Made by a program: the position numbers and the translations under genes
Part shown: in pieces, positions 33,591 to 44,940 of the stretch
How the letters are laid out: the number at the start of each line of letters is the position of its first letter
Position numbering within the stretch: the stretch's first letter is position 1
The notes under the pieces: model-generated
Databases searched by the model: none
What the model was told of the DNA's origin: nothing
The model's input: the letters and a program-made list of their open reading frames with translations, nothing else
Assembly (NCBI GenBank): GCA_037176885.1
Contig: JAWWNJ010000186.1
Location: forward strand, 186,001 to 250,000
Length of the DNA: 64,000 bases
Direction: 5' to 3'
Origin: Favolaschia claudopus
Lineage: Eukaryota > Basidiomycota > Agaricomycetes > Agaricales > Mycenaceae

Positions 33591-34396
33591 TCCTCTGGGG
33601 GCATCGGAATTGCGAGGGGAGGAGCATTGGTGAGTGCATTCGCATTCGCATTACCTGACTGTGCAGCTGCAAGCGCAAGACTGAGTCGCTCGATTTGTCG
33701 AGTCAACTCGTCCACAGTGGTGGGGACGGTTTGAGCATTTGCGGGGGCATTGGTGGTGGTAGGAATCGAGGTATTAGCGAGAGGATTCAAAGGTAAGGTC
33801 GTACTCACTTGCGTCAGCTCAGTCCAAGGCCTGAATGCCAGTGAATCTTCGTCGAATCTGGTCTTCAAGATCGCAATAGAAGCGGGAACATCCGGAGGAT
33901 CAGAACGTTTCCTATTCGCGTCAGGAACCTGCGTAAGAAACCAGTCTTTCACCTCTTTTGGCAGTCCAGCGATGAAATAAAAATCGCGCTCCTTGCCCGT
34001 GATCTTGGACTTCTTGACTAACGGAACGGCGACTTGACAGAAAGACCTATAATAGCTTGCAACATCGGTCATAATCGAAAAATGGGAGGAGACGTAGCTT
34101 TTCTCAACGAAACTCTTCAACATCTCGACAGTATAATCTGGTACCCTCTCCGATGCACCGTAAAGGATCAAGAGGTGAGCCTTTGCCTTTGCCCAGGTCT
34201 TGCCAGTCGCCTCGGGGTCGAACTCTGGCATGAAACGAATCAATAGGAACAGAATACTCAAGAATATAGGGAACTAGATTGTCCAAATCTACGATTCCAG
34301 GACTTCTGTCCCATCGAAACGCGGTGCCGTCGTCGAACGAGCCGAAGGCATCGGAACCTGGAGGATATTGGTAACGGGAGTGGTGGTAGTCGACAT
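33586..34396 (-). pseudogene. gag: Gypsy gag, 5' part with frameshifts
   Basis: A minus-strand ATG at 34394-34396 starts a Gag-like N-terminus ending in APRFDGTEVLE. It then meets a TAG, while the next frame continues VDLDNLVPYILEYS, which suggests loss of one base near 34287. A second break follows before MPEFDPEATGKTW, where the frame runs open from 34261 down to the copia junction at 33590 and includes FVEKSYVSSHF, DFYFIAGLPKEVKDWF and a Leu-rich DELTRQIERLSLAL segment. Spacing suggests residues are missing between the two parts. Short introns cannot be fully excluded, but neither break has good splice signals. With copia inserted in the same frame, Gag of this copy is non-functional. Confidence 0.7.
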
Positions 34397-34490
34397 CGTC
34401 GGTAACAGAAAGTGCTGAAGGGAAGTGAGAGAAAATAGGAGTTAGGGGAAACAACGACGCAGCTGGTATCGCAGCACGGAAAACCTTCAA

Positions 34491-34508
34491 CCCCTGCGGT
34501 GGTCACCA
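34491..34508 (-). promoter_or_regulatory. Candidate gypsy primer-binding site
   Basis: One base inside the LTR edge, minus reads TGGTGACCACCGCAGGGG. The leading TGG pairs with a tRNA CCA end, and the rest would pair with an acceptor strand ending GGUGGUCACCA. The tRNA was not identified. Confidence 0.6.
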
Positions 34509-35584
34509 CTGTCGAAGAAGAAGGTTCGTCCTAGGTAGGCGATGAGGTGAAGGTCGGCGGGGATACCCTACGCTGCAAGGATAGAGTAATATAGAATAGA
34601 ACTCAATAAAATATTCGACTCAGCTCTGGACTGGATAGCACTCGAACTCAGGCCTCACTCTGGACCAACTCGGACTCGATTTAAGCTGAAGGGCTCTCTG
34701 GAAAGTTCGCACTCTGACTGCAGGATGGGGGGGAAAGACAAGAGGAAAAGTCCCCTTAATGTACATTGCCAGGAACTAAATATACGATCGGGGGTGACCA
34801 TCACGCGTGCTCCGGCGCTGTCAGAGCCCTACATGACGACGATTTGAAGTACAAAAGAGTCTGGTAAGTAGAGAGTCCGTTGAGAGAGAAATTCTCGCCA
34901 ATACTAATCCGCCCCATCGTTCTTCAACTGACCGGGAATACACGCAAAGACGTATAGGGAGAATTGCGCTGCCGCCTTCAGACGCATAATAATTGCCCAC
35001 ACCACTATTGCTCGATCCCCAGCGTGTTCCGAGTCAGCGTCGAACTCTGGACGCGTCTTCGTATTCTTGAGTTATAGGTAAGAGAGGAAATGATAACTAG
35101 AGAGAGGGATTCATAACAATGAGCTCGTGTATATGTAGCGATGGGTGAGGGAGATTGAACGAATATGAAATTGACTGCACCGTGGCCAAAACAACCTTCA
35201 AACAGAATATCGCGCGCGTTGATCTTGAAGTGACGCGGTCACGTGCAGCGCGGCGATGCGAGACTTTCGTGTCTTGAGCAAGTTTGATGGCGGAATCCTG
35301 GATAACGGAAGCAGGTGAGAGTATATGATGTATGTAGAGGTAAATGAAATATACGAGTGGCTGCTAACGCCCGGTAAGGAGCTCGCAAGCATGAGGCGTA
35401 TGCCTATCATGCCACGAGCGTGCCATTAGGCACTTCCACAGAGGGGGGTACTTGGGATTTCGCCCTCGGAATCCCGCTAAATTAGTGAAAACACGACGGA
35501 GTGATGATGGACAGGAAATTACGAAGTCGTGTTGAGAGGTGAACAAGTCGGAAAGAAAGAAACAGATAAACGAAAGAACACTCA

Positions 35585-36920
35585 TCAATTTAACGAAGAC
35601 CGATTCGGACGCAGATCCCCAGGATTCTCAACCAGAAGGTGCGGGTAGAAATGCTTCTCGCCCGTCGTTGCTGTAGGCTGTGCCGCCTTCGCACGTTGCT
35701 CAACGTCGAGAATCCAGCACCTCGGGGTTGTGCGCCAAACCTGAAGAAGCATTTCTTCAACCGTCAGGGATGCCAAAAGAGGAAGGTCATATGCGAAGAC
35801 CACGTCGTGCCAGAAGGCCTGATCGAAGGTGAAGACACGAGGTTGGATGGGGAGCTGACTGCCTCGTTCATGAACCATTAGTCTGTATTTGTTGGCGCCT
35901 GTCAACCAGGACCTCGGTTTTTTATGTGACATGTCACATTTCTCACGTCCGGATTGGGACGCAAGGCTTCGTTTGGCCACCTTTTGTGAGTCTGTGCGCA
36001 TATGTGCAGTTTTGAGACAATTGAATAGCCTAGGAAAGGTAGTGGCCGCTTACCCTGACAGTAGACATACAAAAACGATGGAGTTTTCAACGAGGTATCA
36101 AAATTGGTTGAATTCACACTTCCTATCAATATTCGAGTCCTGAGCCCATAAAAATTAGTGGTGCATGGTTTAATAGTGCCCCTGCAATGGTTTATGGATT
36201 TAAAATGCTTGTAGGTCTGGGGCAATAGCAAAATCGTCCGAATTCGGGCGTGGGACTATCTGCACGTGCCATCAAAATTGTCACAAAATCCGAGGTCCCA
36301 TTTGACAGGTGCCAACAAAATCAGACTCTATATAAAAAGATATATCGACTATCATATATCTCATAGAGTCTGACTGCGGGAGACTAATGAACCATAGGAA
36401 GCGCGGGACAGACCGGATTGTGAGCAAGACGACGAGGTTTAAGATGAAATCGCCGCATGAGGCGCCGAAAGGTGTCCGAATTTTGAGGCTCGTAGGTGAC
36501 TCCGTCAAAGATGCGAGGAGGATAGCGAGCCGGGACAACTCCAGATTGCAGGAACACGTCAATCTCGGATTTTCGGAGGTCGCGGTCTCTGCGATAGACA
36601 TAAACAACAATTGGGAAGCTGCAAAGCTCACCGCCAAAATCATAGGACACCGATCCCTCGTAGCAATACTTCATGGCCAAGTCATGCCGAAACCACGATG
36701 CGTTGCGCCTAGGATCAAGGATATCACCATCGTCGAGCGCGTTATAATGATGCTCTTCATGTACAGGAAAACCTAACATTTGATCATTGGGATCATTGAA
36801 GCCTCTCACCGTGTAATTCGTAGGTGTCCTGTTGCGACTCCAGTAGTAGAATCGGTCTCGACGAAGACGTCCCGCCGGGGGTAATCGCCGTAGAAGAGCG
36901 TCGAAAGCAACCAACTCCAT
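35585..36920 (-). pseudogene. Extra gypsy ORF, second copy, split by the MITE
   Basis: Same structure as 21356-22691: ATG at 36918-36920, interruption by the MULE-type MITE, frame resumed to the stop at 35585. One base difference changes a residue only inside the MITE-derived part (HQKP versus HKKP). Confidence 0.65.
35879..36386. mobile_element. MULE-type MITE, copy A2 (508 bp)
   Basis: Co-duplicated with the gypsy half, with the same ATGAACCAT duplication at 35870-35878 and 36387-36395. It is therefore not an independent insertion. Confidence 0.9.
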
Positions 36921-37075
36921 TGCCGATTAGACTGCGGATGAAGCAAGCGAAGGGAAAGAAACAGAGGAATAGGAGTAGACTCAGCTGGGTATAAATAAGA
37001 AACGCGAACGAGACACGGAACAACAGGCGGATAATTCTTGAATGTAAGACCGGGCTTTGAGTCGAATGTCTCAAT

Positions 37076-40000
37076 CTACACTGACCACGAGTCATCGGAG
37101 CAAAGAATCTCAAGACGAAATGAAGACTCAGCTCGACCCAAAAGCAACGAGTAAGCGATGTCCATTCGTAACAATCCGTTTGAGATGTCCATAGCGGAAT
37201 CGGAAAGAGGTACCGAGGTTTTGGTGCGCAAAGTCTGATTGTCAGGTCGATAATAGAAGAGACGGAGCCTACGAATGTTAACATGGCCTTTTATGATAGC
37301 ACCGCTGAGTTCGCGAAGAATAAATGAGCCATTACCGCGCTTTTCATGAATGATGTACGGTCCAGAATAGGTCCACTCATCTTTTCCGCCTTTCGTTTCG
37401 TCCCATTTTGACTCGCGCAACCAGACGTACATTCCAGGCTCAAAATCAGCGAAGTCGAAGGCGAAATGGTTGCGACGATGTAGGTCCTCAATGGCGCGTT
37501 CACGGGATTTGCGGAGTTTTTCGCTCGCTTCAGCCAATTTCGGGTCTCGACGACTGATTTGGATGGCTCGAATTGCAAGTAAGTCCTCGTGCGAGCGAAC
37601 CGTATGCCAATCGAGAGTCTGCCAAGTGATTTCAGACATGTCAAATGAAAATACCGGGTGCACACCGTATAGAAGATAGTAAGGCGAGAATCCCGTAGCT
37701 CGACTGACAGTGACGCGAATGGCAAAGAGGACGGCGTGTAGAAATCGAGGCCAATTCCCTTTTGCATCACCGGTACACTTGTACAGTGCGCTCACTAATG
37801 GTGCATGTGCTCGTTCGATGGGAGCATTTCCCTCTGGATGATATGCTGTGGAGATAATCACCGTACAATTGTAAAGGGAGGAAAGCAAGAACAGCACCTC
37901 CTTCTTGAATTCCGGTCCTCCGTCCATGGTGATGAAGGGGACACAAGCAAACCGACACACAATATGCTCGTAGATGAACTTGGCCACGGATTTTGCGTCG
38001 AGAATTCGCAGCGCCTTTGCTTCCGGCCAAAGTATAGTCGGTTCAACAGCGTGGATGATATATTTGAGGCCGCCAACGCCGTCGCACATGTGGATGCTGT
38101 CAAGGTTAAAATGACGAAGGAGAGGAGCTTGCCATGACACGTCGTAGGGAAGGATTGGGATTTTCTTGATGGATTTCTGGCACTCAATGCAGGACCTGAC
38201 AAAATAAGCAACATCGTCGTACATGTTCGGCCAATAAAAACGATCACGTAGCTGAGCATAAACGGCATCACGACCTCGATGTCCACACTCGTTGTGAGCT
38301 TGGGCCATTAATTTTCCACGCTTCTCAAGATCTTCAATCACAAGTCGAGGGAGCGACCCTGAATTCTTCTTAGGCGCTAGCCATAGCCGTCCATCACGAA
38401 GTAAGTAACGGCGAGAGCGTTTCAAGAAGGCCAACTTATCTTTATCTAACGCCAAACGACCGGGATAATTGCCAGACTCCAGAAACTCCCGTATCTCCTT
38501 CCACATATCTGCCGATTCCTCGTCTCGAGTCCCGTGTGCATGACCTTTGTATCCGAACGCCGAGTCTTCGAGGGGGATACTTTGAGCATAAACTCCCACC
38601 TCGAAGTACTCAAGAGTCCAGATCTCGTTACCTCCTACAAGAAAATCTTCGACATTTGAGATGTATGTCTTACGCACCTGAAAATCCGGAAGCGGTCGAA
38701 CCGAAGTGGAAGGAGTACAGCGCAGTGAGGAGTAAGCCAGGTAGGAATTCGGAAGCATTGGATCGAAGGGATGGTTCGTGAATTCTTGCAGATCGAATTT
38801 CGGTTCGTCGATGAATGCAGATGTCGCTCGATAGATTGGATGCATGCTGGAATGCGATACATATCTAGACTCAAACGGAGAAGACAGGCGAATGAAGGCA
38901 GACTCAAGTAAAAACTTAACTGCGGTCGTGGCCGTAGCGTCAGCCGGTGCATTGTGTCGGCCGGCATAAACGACATCGAGATATGCGTCCAGAAACTCTT
39001 CAGGGTCTTGGTCGTCATAGTTAGTGTCGGTCGGTGCAGGCGGACGTCGGGACAAGGCATCTTCAACTTGGAATGATTCGGCGCGAACGTGATTGGGCTC
39101 GAAGTCGAAGAGTTTAATCCATGCAACCCAGCGCAGAAGCGGCGCATTAGGTACGTCGTCCGGTTCACTAATCATTTTAGCCAGCGACTTAGCATCATGA
39201 TCAAGGCGAAAATGTACTCCCCAAATTCGATGTCGAAGTTCCTTGAATGCTCGGAACACTGCGTACACTTCCGTCTTCGGTTGTCCGTAATTTTGCTCGG
39301 TGGTGTTGAACGTGCAAGACCCATAGATAGCAATGCGCTTCTGGCGATCTCGGATTTGACCGACTGACCATCCTGCGCCCATCCATGACCCGTCAATTCC
39401 TACTACCATCAAGCCCTCGTCAGAAATTCGCGGAAGACGGGTGATCAACTTAGCAGCTGTATAATCAATGCGAATGAGTACTGGCGCTGTTGTAAGGCAT
39501 ATCTTAAGTGTTTCTTGAGCATGAATAGCCTCTGGTGTGATGCGGAATTCAACAGTCACAATGCGAATCAAAATAGTGAGAGGCTTAGCTATTAGAGCAA
39601 ATCCACGAATCCAACGACGTCCTCCTCCTGCGAGACCCAGAAAACTACGAACCTCGCTGACGGAAGTCGGGACCGGCCAGTCGAGAATGCGTTGAACAAG
39701 GCTGGGTGAAACCTTCCAACCCTCGTATGACACGACCGAGCCTACAATATGAAGATCCAACGCTGCAAGAACCGTTTTCGTACCTGAAGCCGTAATCCCC
39801 GCCATGATCAACGTGCCTAGAAACTCGTCAAGATTTTGAGCATATTCCCAAACGTACCGGCGGATATTCAGATTTTGAGGGATCGGTGCGTTGTTGTATA
39901 GATCTCGAGGTCCTTTCACCCCACAGTCGTCGATAAAAGCTCTCGCTTTCTCCGGTACTAAAGGTTTGAGCGCGTGATCGACTCGGAGAACGAATTGTTG

Positions 40001-40558
40001 CATCGCATTTGTATAACCTTGTGCCATGGTGGCCTGTTGTCGAGGACCGATGGGCGAATGAAACGCTTGCATAGGACGAGAGTCGGGGTGGATCCAGACG
40101 GCGTCAAAACCCGAAAATAAGTCAGCAAGTCCGTACATAGAATATCCAACAAATGACTCAGCGAATTCGTTAACATTTGGTATCACCGCAGCATCTTGAA
40201 TAGTGACTGCGTTGAGAGGCTCGAGATTGAGAACAAGACGTACAGGAGGGTCTGATCCTGGCTTCTTCATAACTGCAAACATGGCGCAGCGATAACTTGA
40301 AACGGTAGGTTCGAATCTCCCACCTTTTTCATTATCCAGAATAACCTTGCGAACGTCGTCGATAATAGCGAGAGGGATTGGGATTGGCTTCTTTTGCCAT
40401 GGAATATGCTCGATAACAGGGAACACGTAGTCGGGGTAATAATTCCTGTCGAACGACCCCTTTTCCGCGTATTCAAAAGCAAAAGCAGACTCACGAGCGA
40501 CCACGATGTAGGCCAACAAGTTGATTTCATCTGGCGAGAGTATGTTGGGTTGAATTTT
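37076..40558 (-). pseudogene. Truncated gypsy Pol, second copy
   Basis: The frame is open from the truncation point to the stop at 37076 and matches the left copy residue for residue where I compared it. It includes FIDDCG, the RNase H start GIDGSWMGAG, the HHCC finger and the full DDE integrase core. There is no start codon or upstream gag, because the 5' half is replaced by LINE sequence. It could only be translated from an unrelated upstream start. Confidence 0.88.
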
Positions 40559-40571
40559 CTTGAGAGAGCGG

Positions 40572-42945
40572 TTTTTTTTTTTTTTTTTTTTTTGGAGCGT
40601 TGGGTCTTTGAACCTAAACGATTATCAGTGCAGAAGCATTCCGAGTCGTCCGCTTTGGTTACTGGTTGTGGACCAGAAGATGCCGGGAGGAAATGCCTTA
40701 CGCACGATTTATACCAGTGTGGGACTCCAGCCAATATGGGAATCTATCCGACTCCGGTTTTCTTGGGCTGTATACCCACTAAAAGAAAGTCCAATTGTCC
40801 GGCAACGAGTCCTCGTTCATTAGTAACCCACTCCATGTATTTAATACGCTCTTCTCGCTGAATGCAAGAGAACCAAACCTCGATTTGTCTGTCAAAATCC
40901 GGTCGCGATCGAGAGCCAGATTGATAGCGTGTATGTATTTCAGTTTCGGTGTGAATTTTTCCAGGATTTCTAATTACACGATCAACGCGTAGGTTCCAGA
41001 TGAGATGCCATGATACAGAAATTAATATGGCGAACAGTCAGGACTTGTGAGGTAGTAGTGCACCTTTGTTCGATTTAAAACGCACCAGATTGCATCCAAG
41101 AATGAGCCCGTAAGTCAACTTTGGCCAACTCAAGGCTGAAAATTTCATCGTCCACAATTGACAATGATGACAAGAACCCATAGGGTGCGCACTATTTAAA
41201 TGGAACCAAAATTCTCCAACACGGAAGGTTTCATGAATGCATTTCCAGAGAAAATCTCGCGACAACCGGCGCAGATTAGACGAGCGTATAGACCTCCATA
41301 TCATCTCGTCGGACGGTGTATAGCCTGAAATTTCATTCACAGAGCAGCGGATGCGATCCAAATTTATAAACGTGGACTTGCGGAATGATTTGGTTCTGAG
41401 TTTCCGAATGATTTTTGTAAAGGAGTGTTGACTACCAGATTGAAGTTCAATTCCAGGGCTAGTAAACATTATGTCTGTCTGCGTCTCAAGTTCCACTGAT
41501 ATAATTTCATTGAAATTAGCACACGGCATCTCGGAAACTGCCTTGAATTTTATTCTGCCCGATCTTTCGTTTAGCGCAGCAAATACAGCCTTAATGAGTT
41601 TGAAATTCACGTCGAGCGGGTCATTTTCGAAACGAGGTTTTTCCTTCACAAGCACTCTCGCCAAGTAATCGGATGAGGAGCAAATTAGCAGAGGCACCGA
41701 TTTAGGCGTCGTTTGCAATTTGAATAGAAGCCCTCCCAGTAAACCAGTGAAGAACGAAAGAGGTATGTCGGGGGTGTCGAATGATATTGCCAATTTCTCA
41801 TAGGTTGTATTAGATTCGGTCGAAGTTGTAGTGGCCTCTACTTCAACTGTAACAGTAGGTTGGTATTCCCCAGCGTTTTGGACTTGGCAATGAAGATAGA
41901 CTGTGTGAGGACTGGCAGTTGGATCTGAAACGGAATTCCGTCTCGCAGGAAGGGAGTTCATGCTCTCTTCCTCCGCAAAGATCTTGAAACCTGGGTTAAT
42001 GCGGTGTAGAGAGAAATCAGGGTCATAGGTGAATGTAATCTCCTCGGACAATGACTTACTGTTCTCCTGCATTTCCAGTTCGGAGAGTTTGAGCTCGCTA
42101 CAAAAATCAACTGCAGGTAATCGCGGGTCCCACTTTGGATACACGCTGTTTAGTAGAAATTTAGCAGTATCGATACACGCACCAGGATCAGTGCATCCAA
42201 GCTCAATTCGATTGCGACGACAGGGTGGACATCCACAGTTTTTCCGTCCAAAGCCAGATGGATTAATTTGGTGTGGTTTACGAAGAACAGTCGTACTTCG
42301 CTGAGCTATTTCCCTCAATTCTTCTAGCGTTTCGATACCGTGATTCGAGCGAAGGCACGTTGCGGCGCGTCGGCGGTTTGCTGACTTGAATAATTCAACA
42401 TCAACTCCCGGATGCCTCCATATTGGCAGACGTAGTTGTATATCGGACGAGATAGACAACCCGGTGAATCGTAGGTTATATTTCTGTGCAGCAGTGATCA
42501 TTCCCTTGACCTGATCAGGAAGTTTGGTCTTAGAGGAGATCGGGATGTGTATATTCTGTAGAAAGATATTTATTACTTGCCCTGTACGGAAATTGAGGTA
42601 ACTTTTCTCGGCATAATTTCGAATCAAGAAATCTACAAAGTAGCACCATCGTGCTCGATCTTGCTCAAGGTTGAGGCAGGTCTGGAGATTGAGCACGTCA
42701 ATAGCATCGTTTCTCGATGGAAGATCGAGAACTTGTTTACCACCATCGGAAATGTCCAAAATCATGGTTTCGTGGCCGACTCTCGCACGTTTACCATCCC
42801 AAAGGAAATCATTTTCCAGTTTTATTAGCTGCTCTTCAATCGGTTTTGGCATTCCTTGAACTCTGCTCAAGTATTGAGTCCTGCCACCAATCACCATGTT
42901 AATGATATGTCGTTTTCCCTGGGACCATGAGGGTATTCCTCTAGA
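40572..42945 (-). mobile_element. 5'-truncated LINE with poly(A) tail
   Basis: A 22-base T-run on plus (40572-40593) is the poly(A) tail of a minus-strand non-LTR element whose coding region ends upstream of it. Only the region downstream of the reverse-transcriptase palm remains, so the copy is 5' truncated as usual for LINEs. I found no target duplication: the left neighbour is the broken gypsy copy, and the right neighbour is an exon of an unrelated gene. Confidence 0.8.
40593..41037 (-). other. LINE 3' end and untranslated region
   Basis: On minus, past the stop at 41038, a second frame reads RVIRNPGKIHTETEIHTRY and later NERGLVAGQLDFLLVG, which resembles the C-terminal tail of fungal LINE proteins. 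A frameshift near the CHHC motif therefore separates this tail from the main ORF. It is followed by a short untranslated stretch and the poly(A). Confidence 0.55.
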
Positions 42946-42951
42946 TCGCAC
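41038..42951 (-). pseudogene. LINE ORF2 C-terminal half (RNase H region)
   Basis: The frame of about 637 codons starts mid-protein. It opens with QGKRHIINMVIGGRTQYLS and VQGMPKPIEEQLIKLENDFL, the thumb region after the reverse-transcriptase palm in fungal LINEs. It then has a cysteine cluster (CGCPPCRRNR and GCTDPGAC), an RNase H-like segment in which the expected TDGS motif is replaced by VYLHCQVQNAG, and a terminal WKCIHETFRVGEFW stretch with CHHC, like the reverse-transcriptase zinc-binding domain. The first RNase H Asp appears lost. Endonuclease and palm are absent, so it is dead on arrival. The long stop-free frame points to fairly recent insertion. Confidence 0.8.
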
Positions 42952-43549
42952 CTGGAATCATGCAGAACTCCAGTTTCGTACGCTGCAGAGATAAAGACGA
43001 CAGCATCGGCAAAAGAAATGACCTGTGATGCTTTTGCGGCGTTGCTCCCGGGCCCCTTTGAATATTTTGAGCGACAGCAGATTGACAACACAGATGGATT
43101 CGACCATCCTATCTGGTATCTTGCAACGATTTCCCAGCGCCGGCTTCGACTCGTTCCTGCCAACTACCCCACCGGCGCACAGGTAGATTACAATAAAGGG
43201 GCAAATACTACGGGCTGGCGCAATAACCGTGTTTGGATAGGTCGGTCGTTGTGCACTTTCATGGTTCTCATTTTCTGAAGATCATCTTCAGTATCGAGGA
43301 AGCCCATCCCCAAGGAAACCAGCCATGAAAGCTGCAGAGTCCAAAACTGGTGGTGACGAGACCGAGAGCAATGAAGATGAAGATTTCGCTCTTCCCATTG
43401 AGCCGAGCTCCAAGCTACGTCGATCTAAGAGACGTTCCATCCAACACAATAATGAAGAACCCGAGAAGAAGAAGAGAAAGAGTGGTATGTTTTTTCTCTC
43501 TCTTTGATCACACCTTCCTGTTTCTAACTTTCCGACACAGCGGAGACTC

Positions 43550-44122
43550 TAGTCTCACCAAGTCAGACTCTACAAGATTGATGATAGTCGATAAATCTAT
43601 TATATAGAGTCTGAACTTGATGGCGCCTGCCATCCAAGACCTCGGATTCTGTGACACACGTGCCAGTTCACACGGTCGGATAAGGAAATGACACGTTGTT
43701 CGGAAAACTTGGCGGTCCAACTTGAGCCTTGACTTGAGCCCAATATGGAGCTTGTTGGCTGTATGGAGGGCTTAAAACCCCACATTTACATTTGCCGGGG
43801 TTATATTTACCATTGTGAAGCATCTGGGACTTTTGAACGGGGCCGTAATCCCGAAGATAATATACTCATTCCATGAACATAATATTACTTGATGAATATG
43901 GTCACAAAACGTGAAGTAGCACGGAGTTATGTGTATTTATGGGCTGGGCAGTCTTCCGATACTTCCCCAGGCTTGCGAAGCCTTCACAGTGGTGGTCGCT
44001 GCGTACCACAGCACCGACGCGCATACGTGTCATTCCCCATTGGGGCGTGGGGAAATGCACATGATGTTACAACTGTGACAAAACCGAGGTCCGGGTCGAC
44101 CCCCGCCAACAATTTCAGACTA
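43550..44122. mobile_element. MULE-type MITE, copy B (573 bp)
   Basis: Perfect 9-bp duplication CGGAGACTC (43541-43549 and 44123-44131), termini TAGTCT, hairpin end on the left, so it is inverted relative to copies A and C. It landed directly behind a 3' splice site, so the duplicated bases are the first nine of an exon. Confidence 0.9.
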
Positions 44123-44168
44123 CGGAGACTCAGGACTGGGATCTTCAACGATAATGTTGCTCACCAGA

Positions 44169-44695
44169 TAGTCTGTATTTGTTGGCGCCTGTCAACCAGG
44201 ACCTCGGTTTTATCACAGCTGTCACGGCACGTGCAGATTTTCCCACACGGTTCGAATCCGGTTCAACTGCTCGCGGCTGCTCATAGCACTCTCGTGGACC
44301 ACTCTAAATGTTGCAGAGTCTCAACTAAAGTTTATTTCTAGCTGTGCATCGCTTTTTCTGCCCCGAAATCATCACTGGAACCCAGCTGGGTTGACCGAAA
44401 GCCGAGGCAAGAGAGTGAGTTCAAAGATATCTGTTTTAGGTAAAAAAGTATCAAAAGAAACTGTTCTGCAGTGCTGAGAGACCAGCTAGAGTAACCTTTT
44501 AGAAGGCAAAATAATGGGCAAGAACGAGGAAAACACTTCAAAACAGGTCACTCGACGCATTCGAACCGTGTGGGAAAATTGGCACGTGCCATCAAATTGT
44601 CACAAAATCCGGTGACACCGTGACAGGTGCCAACAAAATCAGACTCGATATAAAAAGATATAATATATCTCATAGAGTCTGACTGCGGGAGACTA
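44169..44695. mobile_element. MULE-type MITE, copy C (527 bp)
   Basis: Termini TAGTCT; flanks CTCACCAGA (44160-44168) and CTCACGAGA (44696-44704) match at eight of nine bases. Same orientation as copies A1 and A2. It lies 46 bp from copy B, in the same exon. Confidence 0.85.
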
Positions 44696-44940
44696 CTCAC
44701 GAGATCATGGGTACGCTTCTGCTGTATTCATCCAATACGACACGATTAACCTGATACCAAGGATCGGAGTACATTGATCTGACTGCTACGGACGAGCCGG
44801 CCAGCCGCCCTCCTACTCCGGATTCGGCGCGTACTCCCCCGCCGAACGCTCCAACTGTTGACCCGAAGTTCTCTGACGAGTATAAGGTTGACCCTTCATG
44901 GGGTAACCCGTACTCCGACGAACGCAAGTACACTTTCTGA

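Larger units (their letters stand above)
20281..34509 (-). mobile_element. Ty3/gypsy element 1 (3' LTR plus internal region)
   Basis: The minus-strand order is 5' LTR (from 34510 rightward), primer-binding site, gag-protease, pol, an extra ORF, then the 3' LTR ending at 20281. The LTR edge is placed where both copies begin TGTCGAAGAAG and the flanks differ (CAGCCG versus TCACCAC). The inner LTR edge cannot be set from this window, because the two copies stay identical past it into the internal region. Without the nested copia the LTR-to-LTR spacing is about 8.98 kb, which is long for gypsy and explained partly by the extra ORF and its MITE. Gag has apparent frameshifts and is interrupted by copia, so this copy should not move on its own. 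Confidence 0.85.
34510..40558 (-). repeat. Second gypsy copy: shared LTR and 3' half
   Basis: This segment repeats 20281-26329 at a constant offset of 14,229 bp. I saw only two differences over about 6 kb (A/G at 20824/35053 and G/T at 21694/35923). Its LTR serves both as the 5' LTR of element 1 and as the 3' LTR of this partial copy. The internal region is cut at 40558, right after GGTTGAATTTTC, and followed by TTGAGAGAGCGG and a T-run. Gag, protease and about the first 180 residues of Pol are missing. The shared MITE (35879-36386) shows that the MITE insertion came before the duplication. Unequal recombination between LTRs, or integration of a linear multimer, could give this layout. Confidence 0.9.
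42960..44940 (+). pseudogene. Unidentified host-type gene, disrupted
   Basis: Three plus-strand exons can be followed. Exon A (open on its left into the LINE boundary, ending 43182) includes DGFDHPIWYLATISQRRLRL. A 58-bp GT-AG intron (43183-43240) joins it in frame to exon B (43241-about 43484), which has an acidic run (GGDETESNEDED) and a basic run (KLRRSKRRS, EKKKRKS). An intron from about 43485 to 43540 follows; its donor phase is unresolved. Exon C is split by MITE B and MITE C and reads TGIFNDNVAHQIM when both are removed. A 51-bp intron (44711-44761) leads to exon D, with EYIDLTATDEP, a PPTPDSARTPPPN stretch and the stop at 44938-44940. The basic/acidic mix suggests a nuclear protein; no domain was recognised. 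Its 5' part is missing and two elements sit in one exon, so it is dead. Confidence 0.5.

Noticed and set aside
20281..40558. Pure assembly duplication of the gypsy half
   Set aside because: Two base differences and distinct flanks at both ends argue for a real duplication, though read depth should confirm it.
42891..43163. ISFADAVVFI on minus, resembling a LINE reverse-transcriptase FADD motif
   Set aside because: It lies only about 30 codons from the thumb region, too close for a LINE, lacks the second Asp, and overlaps a better-supported plus-strand exon.
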